Source: an uncultured Collinsella sp.
GTDB lineage: Bacteria > Actinomycetota > Coriobacteriia > Coriobacteriales > Coriobacteriaceae
Length of the DNA stretch: 60,316 nt
Assembly: GCA_959026725.1 (NCBI GenBank)
Contig: CAUFMG010000016.1
Location: 1 to 60,316, forward strand
Direction of reading: 5' to 3'
Part shown: positions 16,297-24,418 of the stretch, in pieces
Position numbering within the stretch: the stretch's first letter is position 1
Layout of the letters: every line of letters begins with the position of its first letter
Notes under the pieces: generated by a model
Databases searched by the model: none
What the model was told of the DNA's origin: nothing
The model's input: the letters and a program-made list of their open reading frames with translations, nothing else
Position numbers and translations under genes: made by a program

Positions 16297-16835
16297 CGTT
16301 CGTTATCGGCGCCGGCGCGAGCGGTAAGAGCGCCTACGCCGAGTCCCTGTGCCTTGGGCACGACGGCCCCCGCGTTTACCTGGCAACGATGGAGCCCTTC
16401 GGGGAAGAGGGAGCCCGCCGCATCGCGCGCCATCGGGCGCTGCGCGAGGGCAAGGGGTTTTCCACCCTCGAGCGCACGCGTGACGTGGGCGCCGCAGTGC
16501 CTGGGCTTCCGCGCGGCTGCACGCTTCTTTTGGAGGACGTGGGCAACCTGGTTGCAAACGAGCTCTTCGCGGAAGGCGGCTTGTCCCCACGTGACCCCGA
16601 CGCTGTGGCGCGCGAGGTGCTCGGAGGCATTGAACGGCTCGCTCAGGCCGCTGCGTATACGGTGGTGGTCACCGTCGACGTGTTCGCCGATGGGATGCGC
16701 TACGATGAGGGGACCGAGGTATGGAGGCGCGCCCTCGCGCGCGTGAACGCGGGCGTGGCGGCGCTGGCCGACCGTGCAGTCGAAGTGGTATGCGGGATTC
16801 CCGTGTGGATGAAAGGCGAAGGACCTACAAGGTGA
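16287..16835 (+). CDS. cobU: Adenosylcobinamide kinase/guanylyltransferase
   Basis: A 182-residue CobU that phosphorylates adenosylcobinamide and transfers GMP to it. P-loop GAGASGKSAYAE lies at residues about 8-19. VYLATMEPFGEEGARRIARH carries the region of the guanylylated His. LLLEDVGNLVANELF, and VVVTVDVFADGMRYDEGT in place of the usual VTNEVG block, follow. It overlaps cobT by 10 bases and cobS by 4. A second CobU-like domain is encoded two genes downstream. Confidence 0.9.
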   Translation: MAVTFVIGAGASGKSAYAESLCLGHDGPRVYLATMEPFGEEGARRIARHRALREGKGFSTLERTRDVGAAVPGLPRGCTLLLEDVGNLVANELFAEGGLSPRDPDAVAREVLGGIERLAQAAAYTVVVTVDVFADGMRYDEGTEVWRRALARVNAGVAALADRAVEVVCGIPVWMKGEGPTR

Positions 16836-17599
16836 AGATAGCAGAGGCAATCGGCGCGGCGTTCGGAACGTTCTCGCGCATCCCCGTCCCGAAATCGGCC
16901 TGGACCGATTTCGGATCAACCCATGCGCTTGCTGCGTTTCCCCTGGTGGGCCTTGCGGAAGGCTTCCTCATGACGTCGTGGGGGTACGTGGCGAACCTGC
17001 TCGGCGTGCCCGCGACCATCGTCGCGGCCGTGCTCGTGGCGCTGCCTGTGGCGGTGACGGGAGGCATCCACCTAGACGGGCTCTGCGACACCTCCGATGC
17101 GCTTGCAAGTTGGGCCCCACGCGAGCGAAAGCTAGAGATCATGCACGACCCGCGGGCGGGCGCCTTCGGGGTCATCGGTGTTGTTGTGTACCTTATTCTG
17201 CAGTTTTCCCTGTTCACCGCGCTGCCGCTTACGGCGGGGACGTTCCTCGCGCTTCTGTGCTCGCTCGTGTTCTCCCGCGCACTTTCGGGGCTCGCCGTTG
17301 AATGCTGGCCTGCCGCGCGGGCGGACGGCATGGCCGCGGGACTCTCGCCTGCGAAGAAGCGCGCGGCGATCGTCGTGCCGCTTTGCGCTTTCGCTGTGGC
17401 TTCGTCTGCAGGGATGGTCGCGTGCGCTCAGGCCGTCGGCGCCCTTATGGCGGTGGCGGGGCTTTTGGCGCTCGCGTGGTACCGCCATGTTGCCCTGTCC
17501 CGCTTCGGCGGGGTGACGGGGGATTTGGCCGGATGGTTTCTGCAATGGGCCGAGCTCGCGATGCTTGCCATGCTGGTGGCGGGGGGCATGCTCCTATGA
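16832..17599 (+). CDS. cobS: Adenosylcobinamide-GDP ribazoletransferase (cobalamin synthase)
   Basis: A 255-residue polytopic membrane enzyme that joins adenosylcobinamide-GDP to alpha-ribazole. The GTG at 16832 sits in the cobU stop (GTGA). AFGTFSRIPVP near residues 10-20, GGIHLDGLCDTSDALASWAP near 74-94, and the metal-binding EIMHDPRAGAFGVIG that follows are the CobS signature. Several hydrophobic helices come after these blocks. Overlaps the next gene by four bases. Confidence 0.93.
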   Translation: MKIAEAIGAAFGTFSRIPVPKSAWTDFGSTHALAAFPLVGLAEGFLMTSWGYVANLLGVPATIVAAVLVALPVAVTGGIHLDGLCDTSDALASWAPRERKLEIMHDPRAGAFGVIGVVVYLILQFSLFTALPLTAGTFLALLCSLVFSRALSGLAVECWPAARADGMAAGLSPAKKRAAIVVPLCAFAVASSAGMVACAQAVGALMAVAGLLALAWYRHVALSRFGGVTGDLAGWFLQWAELAMLAMLVAGGMLL

Positions 17600-18597
17600 T
17601 GCTCGTGGTAGGCGGCGCGCATTCGGGGAAGAGGACCTTCGTGCGCGAAAGGCTCGGGTTCGCGGCGGACGATTTCGTCGACGCGGCGCAGCTTGCGGAG
17701 GGCGGCGTGCCCGCGGTTTTTGCCGGCCGCGTCGCGTACCGTGCTGAGGAGCTTGTACGCGCGCTCGACGTTGACCGGGCGCTCGAGCGGCTGATTGGCT
17801 TCGACGCAGTGATTCTGTCCTTGGTCGGCTCGGGGGTCGTCCCTATGCATGCGGAAGACGCCCAATGGCGCGAGCGCGCGGGGCGCCTGGGATGCGCGCT
17901 CGCTGCGCGCGCCGACGTCGTCGTGCGCATGACGTGCGGGATTCCCCAGGTCATCAAAGGAAACCTTGCCGATGCGCCTCGAGGGACGCTGGGCGCGGGC
18001 GCGCCTTTGGAAGTCGTCTTCGTGCGCCATGGTGCCACGGCGGGCACGGAAGACCATCGCTACAGCGGGGCGGGCACCGACGAGCCCCTTTCGAGCGCGG
18101 GGGAGCGCGCTTTGCGCGAGCTCGCGTGCGATCGTGACGTGTTCCGTGTTATCACGAGCGGCATGGCCCGCACCGACCAGACGGCACGCATCCTCTTCCC
18201 GAATGCGGAGCTTATGGCATGCCCCGGTCTGCGCGAGATGGATTTCGGTGACTTCGAGGGGCGAAGCGCCGCCGAGCTTAAAGAGGATGCGCGCTACCGC
18301 GCCTGGGTAGACTCCTGGTGCGAGACGCGGTGCCCGCATGGCGAGGGCAAGAGCGATTTCACCCGCCGCGTCGTCGCGGCGTTTCGGGAGGCGTGCGAAT
18401 CGGAGCGCGCCCAGGGGAGTGGGCGCGCCGTCTTCGTCGTTCACGCGGGTACCGTGAAAGCGCTGCTTTCCGAGCTTGCTGTCCCGAAAATGGAATACTT
18501 CGACGTGCATACCGAGCCGGGCGGCGCATGGGCCGCCACCTGGGATGGGCGCTGCCTTCGCGACGTTCGCCCCGCTTCGGGGGGCGATGCCCGGTGA
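17596..18597 (+). CDS. CobU-like domain fused to CobC-type histidine phosphatase
   Basis: A 333-residue two-domain protein. Residues about 1-140 look like a second, shortened CobU: LVVGGAHSGKRTFVRERLG (P-loop) and VVVRMTCGIPQVIKGN, the latter recalling the CobU C-terminus, but without a clear guanylylation His block. Residues about 141-333 are a histidine phosphatase with the catalytic VFVRHGATAG, ITSGMARTDQTARILFP, LREMDFGDFEG and FVVHAGTVKAL. The natural role of the second half is CobC/CobZ, removal of phosphate from alpha-ribazole-5'-phosphate or adenosylcobalamin-5'-phosphate. A start three bases later (17599) is equally possible. It overlaps cobS and cbiB at its ends. Confidence 0.82.
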   Translation: MMLVVGGAHSGKRTFVRERLGFAADDFVDAAQLAEGGVPAVFAGRVAYRAEELVRALDVDRALERLIGFDAVILSLVGSGVVPMHAEDAQWRERAGRLGCALAARADVVVRMTCGIPQVIKGNLADAPRGTLGAGAPLEVVFVRHGATAGTEDHRYSGAGTDEPLSSAGERALRELACDRDVFRVITSGMARTDQTARILFPNAELMACPGLREMDFGDFEGRSAAELKEDARYRAWVDSWCETRCPHGEGKSDFTRRVVAAFREACESERAQGSGRAVFVVHAGTVKALLSELAVPKMEYFDVHTEPGGAWAATWDGRCLRDVRPASGGDAR

Positions 18598-19571
18598 TGA
18601 CGATTCTTGCCGTCGCCGCCGGGTTCGCGGCCGACCTTGCCTTCGGCGACCCGCGCTGGCTTCCCCATCCCGTCGTCGCCATGGGGCGCGCGATCACGTG
18701 GGCCGAAGGCCGCCTGCGGGGCGCATTCCCGCAAACGTCCGCGGGCACGCGCGCCGCAGGGCTTGTGCTCGCCGTGGCGCTTCCGCTTGCGTGTGGGCTT
18801 TTGACATGGGGAATCCTGCATCTTTGCGGCATGGTTCACCCCGGCTTGCGCTTCGTGGCCGAGGCATGGGCGAGCTATCAGATTCTCGCGACATGCGAGC
18901 TGCGCCGCCAGAGCCTGGCCGTGGCCCGCGCGTTCTCGAAGGGCGGCCTTGTCGCGGCGCGCGAAACCGTCGGGCTCATCGTGGGACGCGACACGTCTGT
19001 TCTCGACGAGCAGGGCGTTTTGCGCGCCGCCGTGGAAACGGTGGCGGAGAACGCGAGCGACGGCGTCATCGCGCCGCTTTTCTACCTTATGATCGGGGGT
19101 GCGCCCTTGGGCATGGCGTACAAGGCTGTGAACACGCTCGACAGCATGGTGGGCTACAAAAACGCGCGCTACATCGACTTCGGCTGCGCCTCGGCGCGCC
19201 TCGACGATGCGGTGAACTGGATTCCCTCGCGCTTATCGGCCCTGCTCATGATCGTCGTGTGCCCGATCGTCGGGCTCGACGCGCGCGGGGCGGCGCGCAT
19301 CTGGCGCCGCGACAGGCGTCGCCATGCGAGCCCCAACTCGGCGCAGACCGAGTCGGCGTGCGCGGGCGCGCTCGGGCTGCGCCTGGCGGGACCCGCGGTG
19401 TATTTCGGCAAGCTCGTTGAGAAACCGACGATAGGCGACGCGTCCCGCGAAATCGAGTGGGGCGACATCGCCCGGGCGACTAGGCTCATGCTCGCCGCGT
19501 CCGTATGCGCGCTCGTCGTCTTCGGTGCCGCACGCGCAGCGGTCGTGCTCGCCGTGGGGGCGATGTCATGA
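18597..19571 (+). CDS. cbiB: Adenosylcobinamide-phosphate synthase
   Basis: A 324-residue membrane protein that attaches aminopropanol (phosphate) to cobyric acid. ATG 18597 overlaps the previous stop by one base; GTG at 18594 is possible. Family blocks are DLAFGDPRWLPHPVVAMGRA near residues 10-30, RDTSVLDEQGVLRAAVETVAEN with SDGVIAPLFY near 130-165, and LDSMVGYKNARYIDFGCASA near 180-200. HASPNSAQTESACAGALGLRL follows near 240. Confidence 0.94.
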   Translation: MTILAVAAGFAADLAFGDPRWLPHPVVAMGRAITWAEGRLRGAFPQTSAGTRAAGLVLAVALPLACGLLTWGILHLCGMVHPGLRFVAEAWASYQILATCELRRQSLAVARAFSKGGLVAARETVGLIVGRDTSVLDEQGVLRAAVETVAENASDGVIAPLFYLMIGGAPLGMAYKAVNTLDSMVGYKNARYIDFGCASARLDDAVNWIPSRLSALLMIVVCPIVGLDARGAARIWRRDRRRHASPNSAQTESACAGALGLRLAGPAVYFGKLVEKPTIGDASREIEWGDIARATRLMLAASVCALVVFGAARAAVVLAVGAMS

Positions 19572-20791
19572 GGGAAGACCACGCCGCGTCCCGGGCTGCC
19601 GGGGGAATCCTGCGCGCCCGTGCGCATGGGGGTAGCACGCAATCGCTCGGCATCGCTTGCGAAGGGGGCGCCTCCGACCTCATCGACTTCTCGGTGAACG
19701 TGAATCCGGCAGGCCCCTCGCCGCGCGCCGTTGCCGCAGCTTGCAAGGCGCTTTCTCGAATCGACGCCTACCCCGATAGGGAAAGCCTCGCCCTCGTTCG
19801 CGCCCTAGCGCGTGCCCAGGGCATTCCCGAAGATACTATCGTCTGCGGCGCGGGCGCGTCTGACATCATCTGGCGGCTCGCCGCGGCGGTGCGCCCGAAA
19901 CGCATCGTCGTGTGCGCGCCGACGTTCTCTGAATATGCGGAGGCGGCATCGTACTACGGCGCATGCGTGCAGGAGTTCCCGCTCTCCGAAGCGGACGACT
20001 TCGACGTGCCCGCCTCCTTCGCCCGCGCGATCGAGGGGCCGGGAGACGTGGCGTACCTCTGCAATCCGAACAACCCGACGGGGCGCCTCGTCGACCCCCG
20101 CGTAATCGATGCCGCGGCTTGCCGCTGCGAGCAGGTGGGCGCGCTGCTCGTCGTGGACGAGTGCTTCCTCGGATTTGCGCCCGACGCCCGCGAAAGGAGC
20201 GTGGCCGCACGCGCCGCGTGTTCGCACCATGTGGCCGTGCTCTCCGCGTTCACCAAGCTCTACGGAATGGCAGGGTTGCGGTTGGGGTATCTGATCAGCG
20301 GAAACGCCCAACTCATCGAGGGGATTCGCCGGGCGGGACAGGCGTGGCCCGTCTCCTCGGTCGCCGAGGCCGCAGGCATCGCCGCCCTGGAAGACGTCGA
20401 ATACGTCTCGCGCACGCGCGATGTACTGGCGGGCGAGCGAGCGTGGCTTTCCCACGAGCTCTCCTCGCTCGGGCTTTCCGTCGTGCCGTCGGATGCGAAC
20501 TTCCTTTTAGTCCGCACGCCGGCGAAAGACATCCCCGAGCGCCTGTATAAACAGGGGGTTTTGGTCCGCACGTGCGACTCGTTTTCGGTACTGTCCCGTT
20601 TCTGGTGCCGCGTCGCGGTGCGCACGCGCAAGGAGAACGCCCGGCTTGCGATGGCGTTCAGCCGCGCGCTTCGGACGGAAGGCGCATCGGGCGAAGGCGA
20701 ACCCGACGAACGGGGCGGCGCTTCTTGCAGCGACGCTATGGCGGGCGCGGATGGCCGAGGCTCGGCGAAGGAGGTCGATACCCGTGGGTAG
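19568..20791 (+). CDS. cobD: Threonine-phosphate decarboxylase (PLP-dependent)
   Basis: A 407-residue class I/II aminotransferase-fold enzyme that makes aminopropanol phosphate for the nucleotide loop. The N-terminal IDFSVNVNPAGPSPRAV is typical of CobD. PLP-site blocks are YLCNPNNPTGRLVDP, LLVVDECFLGFAPD and the Schiff-base Lys in SAFTKLYGMAGLRLGYLIS near residue 234. A 35-residue, Gly/Glu-rich C-terminal tail exceeds the usual length of about 360. Overlaps cbiB by four bases and cbiP by eight. Confidence 0.93.
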   Translation: MREDHAASRAAGGILRARAHGGSTQSLGIACEGGASDLIDFSVNVNPAGPSPRAVAAACKALSRIDAYPDRESLALVRALARAQGIPEDTIVCGAGASDIIWRLAAAVRPKRIVVCAPTFSEYAEAASYYGACVQEFPLSEADDFDVPASFARAIEGPGDVAYLCNPNNPTGRLVDPRVIDAAACRCEQVGALLVVDECFLGFAPDARERSVAARAACSHHVAVLSAFTKLYGMAGLRLGYLISGNAQLIEGIRRAGQAWPVSSVAEAAGIAALEDVEYVSRTRDVLAGERAWLSHELSSLGLSVVPSDANFLLVRTPAKDIPERLYKQGVLVRTCDSFSVLSRFWCRVAVRTRKENARLAMAFSRALRTEGASGEGEPDERGGASCSDAMAGADGRGSAKEVDTRG

Positions 20792-22283
20792 GGCGAAGCC
20801 CATCATGATTCAGGGCACCATGTCGAACGCGGGGAAGAGCCTGCTTGCGGCGGGGCTGTGCCGTGTGCTTTCGCAGGACGGCCTGCGCGTGGCTCCCTTC
20901 AAGAGCCAGAACATGGCGCTCAACAGCGGTGTCACGGCCGATGGGCTCGAGATGGGGCGCGCCCAGATCATGCAGGCCGAGGCGTGCGGCATCGCGCCCG
21001 ACGTGCGCATGAACCCCATCCTGCTCAAGCCCGAAAGCGACCACCGAAGCCAGCTCATCGTGGCCGGCAAGGCGCAGGGAGCCTTCGCTGCGAGGGACTA
21101 CTTCGCGCGAAAGAAGGCGTTCATGCCGCAGATTTTGGAGGCGTTCGATTCGCTCGCGGAGGAAAACGACGTCATCGTCATCGAGGGCGCCGGCAGCCCC
21201 GTCGAAATCAACCTTGCCGAAAACGACATCGTCAACATGGGGCTCGCGCGCGCCGTGTCCTCCCCCGTGCTGCTCGCGGGCGACATCGACCCAGGCGGGG
21301 TGTTTGCCCAGCTCTACGGCACGGTCGCGCTCTTTGCGCCCGAGGATCGCGCTCTTTTGCGGGGGCTTGTGGTGAACAAGTTCCGCGGCGATGTGGAAAT
21401 CCTGCGCCCGGGTTTGGCCCCGCTCGAGAAGATGTGCGGGGTTCCCGTCGTGGGGGTCGTGCCGTATCTTACGCTCGACCTGGACGACGAGGACTCGCTC
21501 GCGCCGCGCCTATCTGCCCGCGAGGCGCGCGGCGTCATCGACGTCGCCGTCGTGCGCCTTCCGCATCTGTCTAACTTCACCGACTTCGACCCGCTTTCGC
21601 GCGTGCCCGGCGTGGGCGTGCGCTACGTTTCCTCGTCGACCGATCTGGGCCGACCCGACCTGGTGGTGCTCCCCGGCTCGAAGACCACGCTCGACGACGC
21701 GCGCTGGCTTGCGGCTAGCGGCATCGGAGCCTGTGTACGCGCGCTTTCGGGCGCGGGCACGCCGGTGCTCGGCATATGCGGAGGCTACCAGCTTTTGGGA
21801 GACGAGCTTTCCGACCCGCACGGCAGGGAAGGCGCTGGCACCGCGCGCGGGGTCGGGCTCATCCCTGCAAGTACGGTGTTCAAGGAGGAAAAGCGCCTCG
21901 CCCAGTCGGAGCTGCGAATCACGGGCGCCCAAGGCGCGTTTTCGGTGTGGAACGGCATGACGGCGCGCGGGTACGAGATTCACGACGGCGAAACGACCGT
22001 CTCCTGCGCCCCTGCGGGCACGATTGGAGGCAAACCAGAAGGCGCGGCCTGCGGAAACGTGTTCGGAACCTATCTCCACGGCCTGTTCGACGAACCGGGG
22101 GTGGCGCTCGCCCTCGCGCGCTCGCTCGCGCGCATGCGCGGCCTGCCCGATAGCGTCGTGGGTGCTGCGGGCGCGGCGTCCGCGGCCGATCACCGTGTGC
22201 GCGAGTTCGACCGCCTGGCCGATGTCGTGCGCGGGGCGCTCGACATGGAGTATGTCTACCGCATTATCGAGGAGGGCGTATGA
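20784..22283 (+). CDS. cbiP: Cobyric acid synthase
   Basis: A 499-residue glutamine amidotransferase that adds the b, d, e and g amides. The GTG at 20784 is chosen because AAGGAGG precedes it at a good distance and the family N-terminus AKPIMIQGTMSNAGKSLLAA starts here. The P-loop is followed by PFKSQNMALNSGVT and the long helical block around SPVLLAGDIDPGGVFAQLYG. The glutaminase half has the nucleophile Cys in LGICGGYQLLG near residue 329 and the catalytic His in GTYLHGLFDEP near 429. Overlaps cobD and cobO. Confidence 0.95.
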   Translation: MGRAKPIMIQGTMSNAGKSLLAAGLCRVLSQDGLRVAPFKSQNMALNSGVTADGLEMGRAQIMQAEACGIAPDVRMNPILLKPESDHRSQLIVAGKAQGAFAARDYFARKKAFMPQILEAFDSLAEENDVIVIEGAGSPVEINLAENDIVNMGLARAVSSPVLLAGDIDPGGVFAQLYGTVALFAPEDRALLRGLVVNKFRGDVEILRPGLAPLEKMCGVPVVGVVPYLTLDLDDEDSLAPRLSAREARGVIDVAVVRLPHLSNFTDFDPLSRVPGVGVRYVSSSTDLGRPDLVVLPGSKTTLDDARWLAASGIGACVRALSGAGTPVLGICGGYQLLGDELSDPHGREGAGTARGVGLIPASTVFKEEKRLAQSELRITGAQGAFSVWNGMTARGYEIHDGETTVSCAPAGTIGGKPEGAACGNVFGTYLHGLFDEPGVALALARSLARMRGLPDSVVGAAGAASAADHRVREFDRLADVVRGALDMEYVYRIIEEGV

Positions 22284-22795
22284 TCCACGTGTATCATGGC
22301 GACGGCAAAGGCAAGACCACGGCGGCGATGGGCCTCGCCCTTCGCATGCTCGCCGCAGGCCGCCGCGTCGTCGTCGTGCAGTTTCTGAAAGACGGCGAAA
22401 GTGGGGAGGCGCGCCTGCTCGCCGAGCATTTCGGCGTGCCCGTTTTCGCGGGGAAGGCGTCGGACAAGTTTACCTGGTCGATGACGTCGGAAGAACTTGC
22501 CGCGACGCGCGAGCTGCACGATGGGAACCTCGCTTCCGCGCTCTCCGAGCTCGAGGGCGCGCAGGAGGGGCTGCTCGTGCTCGACGAGGCGCTCGACGCG
22601 CTTTCGAAGGGGCTTGTCGACGAGGCGCTCGTGGACCGCGCGCTCGATATGTCCGCGCGCGGCGTCGAAGTGGCGCTCACCGGGCGCGCGCCTTCCCGCA
22701 AGATCGTGGAGAAGGCCGACTACATAACCGAGATGCGGTGCGAGAAACACCCCTACGAGCAGGGGATATGTGCAAGGGAAGGAGTGGAGTACTAG
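22280..22795 (+). CDS. cobO: Corrinoid adenosyltransferase (CobO/BtuR type)
   Basis: A 171-residue ATP:cob(I)alamin adenosyltransferase of the CobA/CobO/BtuR family. The unusual P-loop HGDGKGKTTAAMGLALRM is at residues 6-23, followed by VVVVQFLKDGESGE and the Walker-B-like LLVLDEALDALSKGL near 93-107. LTGRAPSRKIVEKADYITEM closes the domain. It makes the adenosyl form used by later enzymes and sensed by the riboswitch. Its ATG lies in the cbiP stop region (four-base overlap). Confidence 0.94.
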   Translation: MIHVYHGDGKGKTTAAMGLALRMLAAGRRVVVVQFLKDGESGEARLLAEHFGVPVFAGKASDKFTWSMTSEELAATRELHDGNLASALSELEGAQEGLLVLDEALDALSKGLVDEALVDRALDMSARGVEVALTGRAPSRKIVEKADYITEMRCEKHPYEQGICAREGVEY

Positions 22796-23437
22796 ATGGA
22801 TTCCAAGGAGATGGCGCCCGGCGACATCGAGCGGCGCAGCTTCGAGATCATCACCGAAGAGCTCGGCGGCCGCACGTTCCCGCCGCTCGAAGAGCCCGTC
22901 GTGAAGCGCGTCATCCACACCACTGCCGACTTCTCGTACGCCGATTCCCTCGTGTTCACCCATGACGCCGCGCACTGTGCGCTCGACGCACTGCGCGCAG
23001 GTGCCACGGTGCTCACCGACACGAACATGGCGCTCGCAGGCATAAGCAAGCCCGCGCTCGCGAAGCTCGGCTGCAAGGCCGTATGCTACATGGCCGACCC
23101 TGATGTCGCCGCGGCTGCGCGCGCCGCGGGCACGACTCGCGCCGTTGCGAGCATGGACAAAGCTTGCGGCATCGAGGGTCCGCTCATCGTGGCCGTCGGC
23201 AACGCTCCCACAGCACTTCTGCGCCTCGCCGAGCTCATGGACGCGGGGAAGATCGCGCCCGCGCTCGTCGTTGGGGTGCCGGTCGGGTTTGTGAACGTGG
23301 TCGAGGCGAAAGAGGAGCTACTCGCGCGACGCGTGCCAGCCATCGTCGCGAGGGGTCGCAAGGGCGGCTCGACCGTGGCGGCCGCCATTATGAACGCGCT
23401 GCTCTACCAGATCACGCGCCCAGGCGGCCCGAAGTGA
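22796..23437 (+). CDS. cbiC: Cobalt-precorrin-8 methylmutase
   Basis: A 213-residue CbiC/CobH that moves the C11 methyl to C12 to give cobyrinate. It begins directly after the cobO stop. Blocks include GDIERRSFEIITEEL, the catalytic His region VKRVIHTTADFSYADSL near residues 36-52, VLTDTNMALAGISK and PVGFVNVVEAKEELL near 160-175. The last codon overlaps the GTG start of cbiJ by four bases. Confidence 0.94.
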   Translation: MDSKEMAPGDIERRSFEIITEELGGRTFPPLEEPVVKRVIHTTADFSYADSLVFTHDAAHCALDALRAGATVLTDTNMALAGISKPALAKLGCKAVCYMADPDVAAAARAAGTTRAVASMDKACGIEGPLIVAVGNAPTALLRLAELMDAGKIAPALVVGVPVGFVNVVEAKEELLARRVPAIVARGRKGGSTVAAAIMNALLYQITRPGGPK

Positions 23438-24207
23438 CAGCGCCCGCATCCGCGCCGGCGCTGCGCATCTTCGCCGGCACCACTGAGGGCCGCCTTCTGT
23501 GCGAATGGGCGAGCGGGGCGGGCATCCCCGCCCGTGCCTACGCGGCAACCGAGTACGGAGGCGAGCTTTTGGGCGAGCTTCCGGGCATCGAGGTGCATGC
23601 GGGCAGGCTCGACGAGGCCGACATGGAGCGCGAGCTTTCCGGCGCGTGCATCGTCGTCGATGCCACGCACCCCTTCGCTACGCTCGCAAGCGGCAACATC
23701 CGGGCCGCTTCGCTCGCCGTGGGTGCACGATGCCTGCGCCTTGCGCGCCCGGCCGAGGCGCTGCCCAAAGGCGTCGTGCCGGTCGCGTCGATCTCCTGCG
23801 CGGCGCGCTTTCTCTCCCAGAACCCGGGTCGCGCGCTTCTCACGACGGGGAGCAAGGAGCTTGCTCCCTACACGCGTGTCGCCGATTTCGCGGAGCGCTT
23901 CTTCGTGCGTGTGCTCCCGCTGCCCGGTGCTATAACGAAGTGCATCGACGCGGGGTTTTCGCCGTCGCACGTCATCGGCATGCAGGGGCCCTTCACCCGC
24001 GAGCTCAACGAGGCGATGCTTCGGCAGGTGGGCGCCCAGTGGCTTGTGACCAAGGACTCGGGAACCGTAGGCGGCACGGCCGAGAAGCTCGCCGCCGCGC
24101 GCGACGCGGGAGCGCGCTGCATCGTGGTCACCCGTCCCGCCGAGGGAGGCGGGGCCCTTTCGCTTCGGGAAGTGGAAGACGTGCTTTTACGGGAGTTCGC
24201 GCGCTAG
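23434..24207 (+). CDS. cbiJ: Cobalt-precorrin-6A reductase
   Basis: A 257-residue CbiJ/CobK that reduces the C18-C19 double bond using a pyridine nucleotide. The GTG at 23434 gives the family start LRIFAGTTEGRLLCEWAS after a short leader. Other blocks are ACIVVDATHPFATLASGNI, LLTTGSKELAPY, VIGMQGPFTRELNEAML and LVTKDSGTVGGTAEKL near residues 203-218. It is the last gene of the plus-strand cob operon; an IS21 remnant and an inverted repeat follow. Confidence 0.92.
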   Translation: MTAPASAPALRIFAGTTEGRLLCEWASGAGIPARAYAATEYGGELLGELPGIEVHAGRLDEADMERELSGACIVVDATHPFATLASGNIRAASLAVGARCLRLARPAEALPKGVVPVASISCAARFLSQNPGRALLTTGSKELAPYTRVADFAERFFVRVLPLPGAITKCIDAGFSPSHVIGMQGPFTRELNEAMLRQVGAQWLVTKDSGTVGGTAEKLAAARDAGARCIVVTRPAEGGGALSLREVEDVLLREFAR

Positions 24208-24241
24208 GCGCTCGTCGCGCCTGCGCGCCCTCCCGCCCGCG

Positions 24242-24349
24242 AGGAGGAGCGCCTCGAGCAAGCTCGAACCGTACAAGCCCGTCATCCGCCAATAGCTCGA
24301 GGACGACGCCCGGAACTGGCGCAAGCAGCCCTTCAACAAGTTGCGGTGA
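24242..24349 (+). pseudogene. IS21-family transposase (IstA) remnant at right edge of cobalamin island
   Basis: In plus frame the stretch SKLEPYKPVIRQ, an in-frame TAG, then LEDDARNWRKQ and PFN matches the linker after the helix-turn-helix of IstA proteins, usually SKLxPYKPxIxxWLEDDxRxWRKQRHTA. The TAG stands exactly where Trp (TGG) is expected. Only about 30 codons remain. The last codons merge into the left arm of the inverted repeat at 24335-24409. It is the right-hand counterpart of the IS3 remnant at 2342-2431. Confidence 0.72.
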
Positions 24350-24409
24350 AATAGTGTTTGTTTTTGCTGCTAGATAGCACATTCAGTCCCTAATTCACCG
24401 CAACTTGTT
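24335..24409. repeat. Intergenic inverted repeat, copy 1 of AAGTTGCGGTGAAATAG family
   Basis: AACAAGTTGCGGTGAA (24335-24350) and its exact complement (24394-24409) flank a 43-base AT-rich centre. It sits between the convergent cob operon and the macB-type operon. The 17-base core AAGTTGCGGTGAAATAG recurs exactly in the repeat at 40561-40628. It can fold into a long hairpin and may act as a bidirectional terminator, but no strong T run adjoins it. Confidence 0.75.
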
Positions 24410-24418
24410 GGTGGTGGC

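Noticed and set aside
24335..24409. CRISPR-like repeat
   Set aside because: There is only one inverted pair with unequal centre, no series of direct repeats, and no cas gene in the window.
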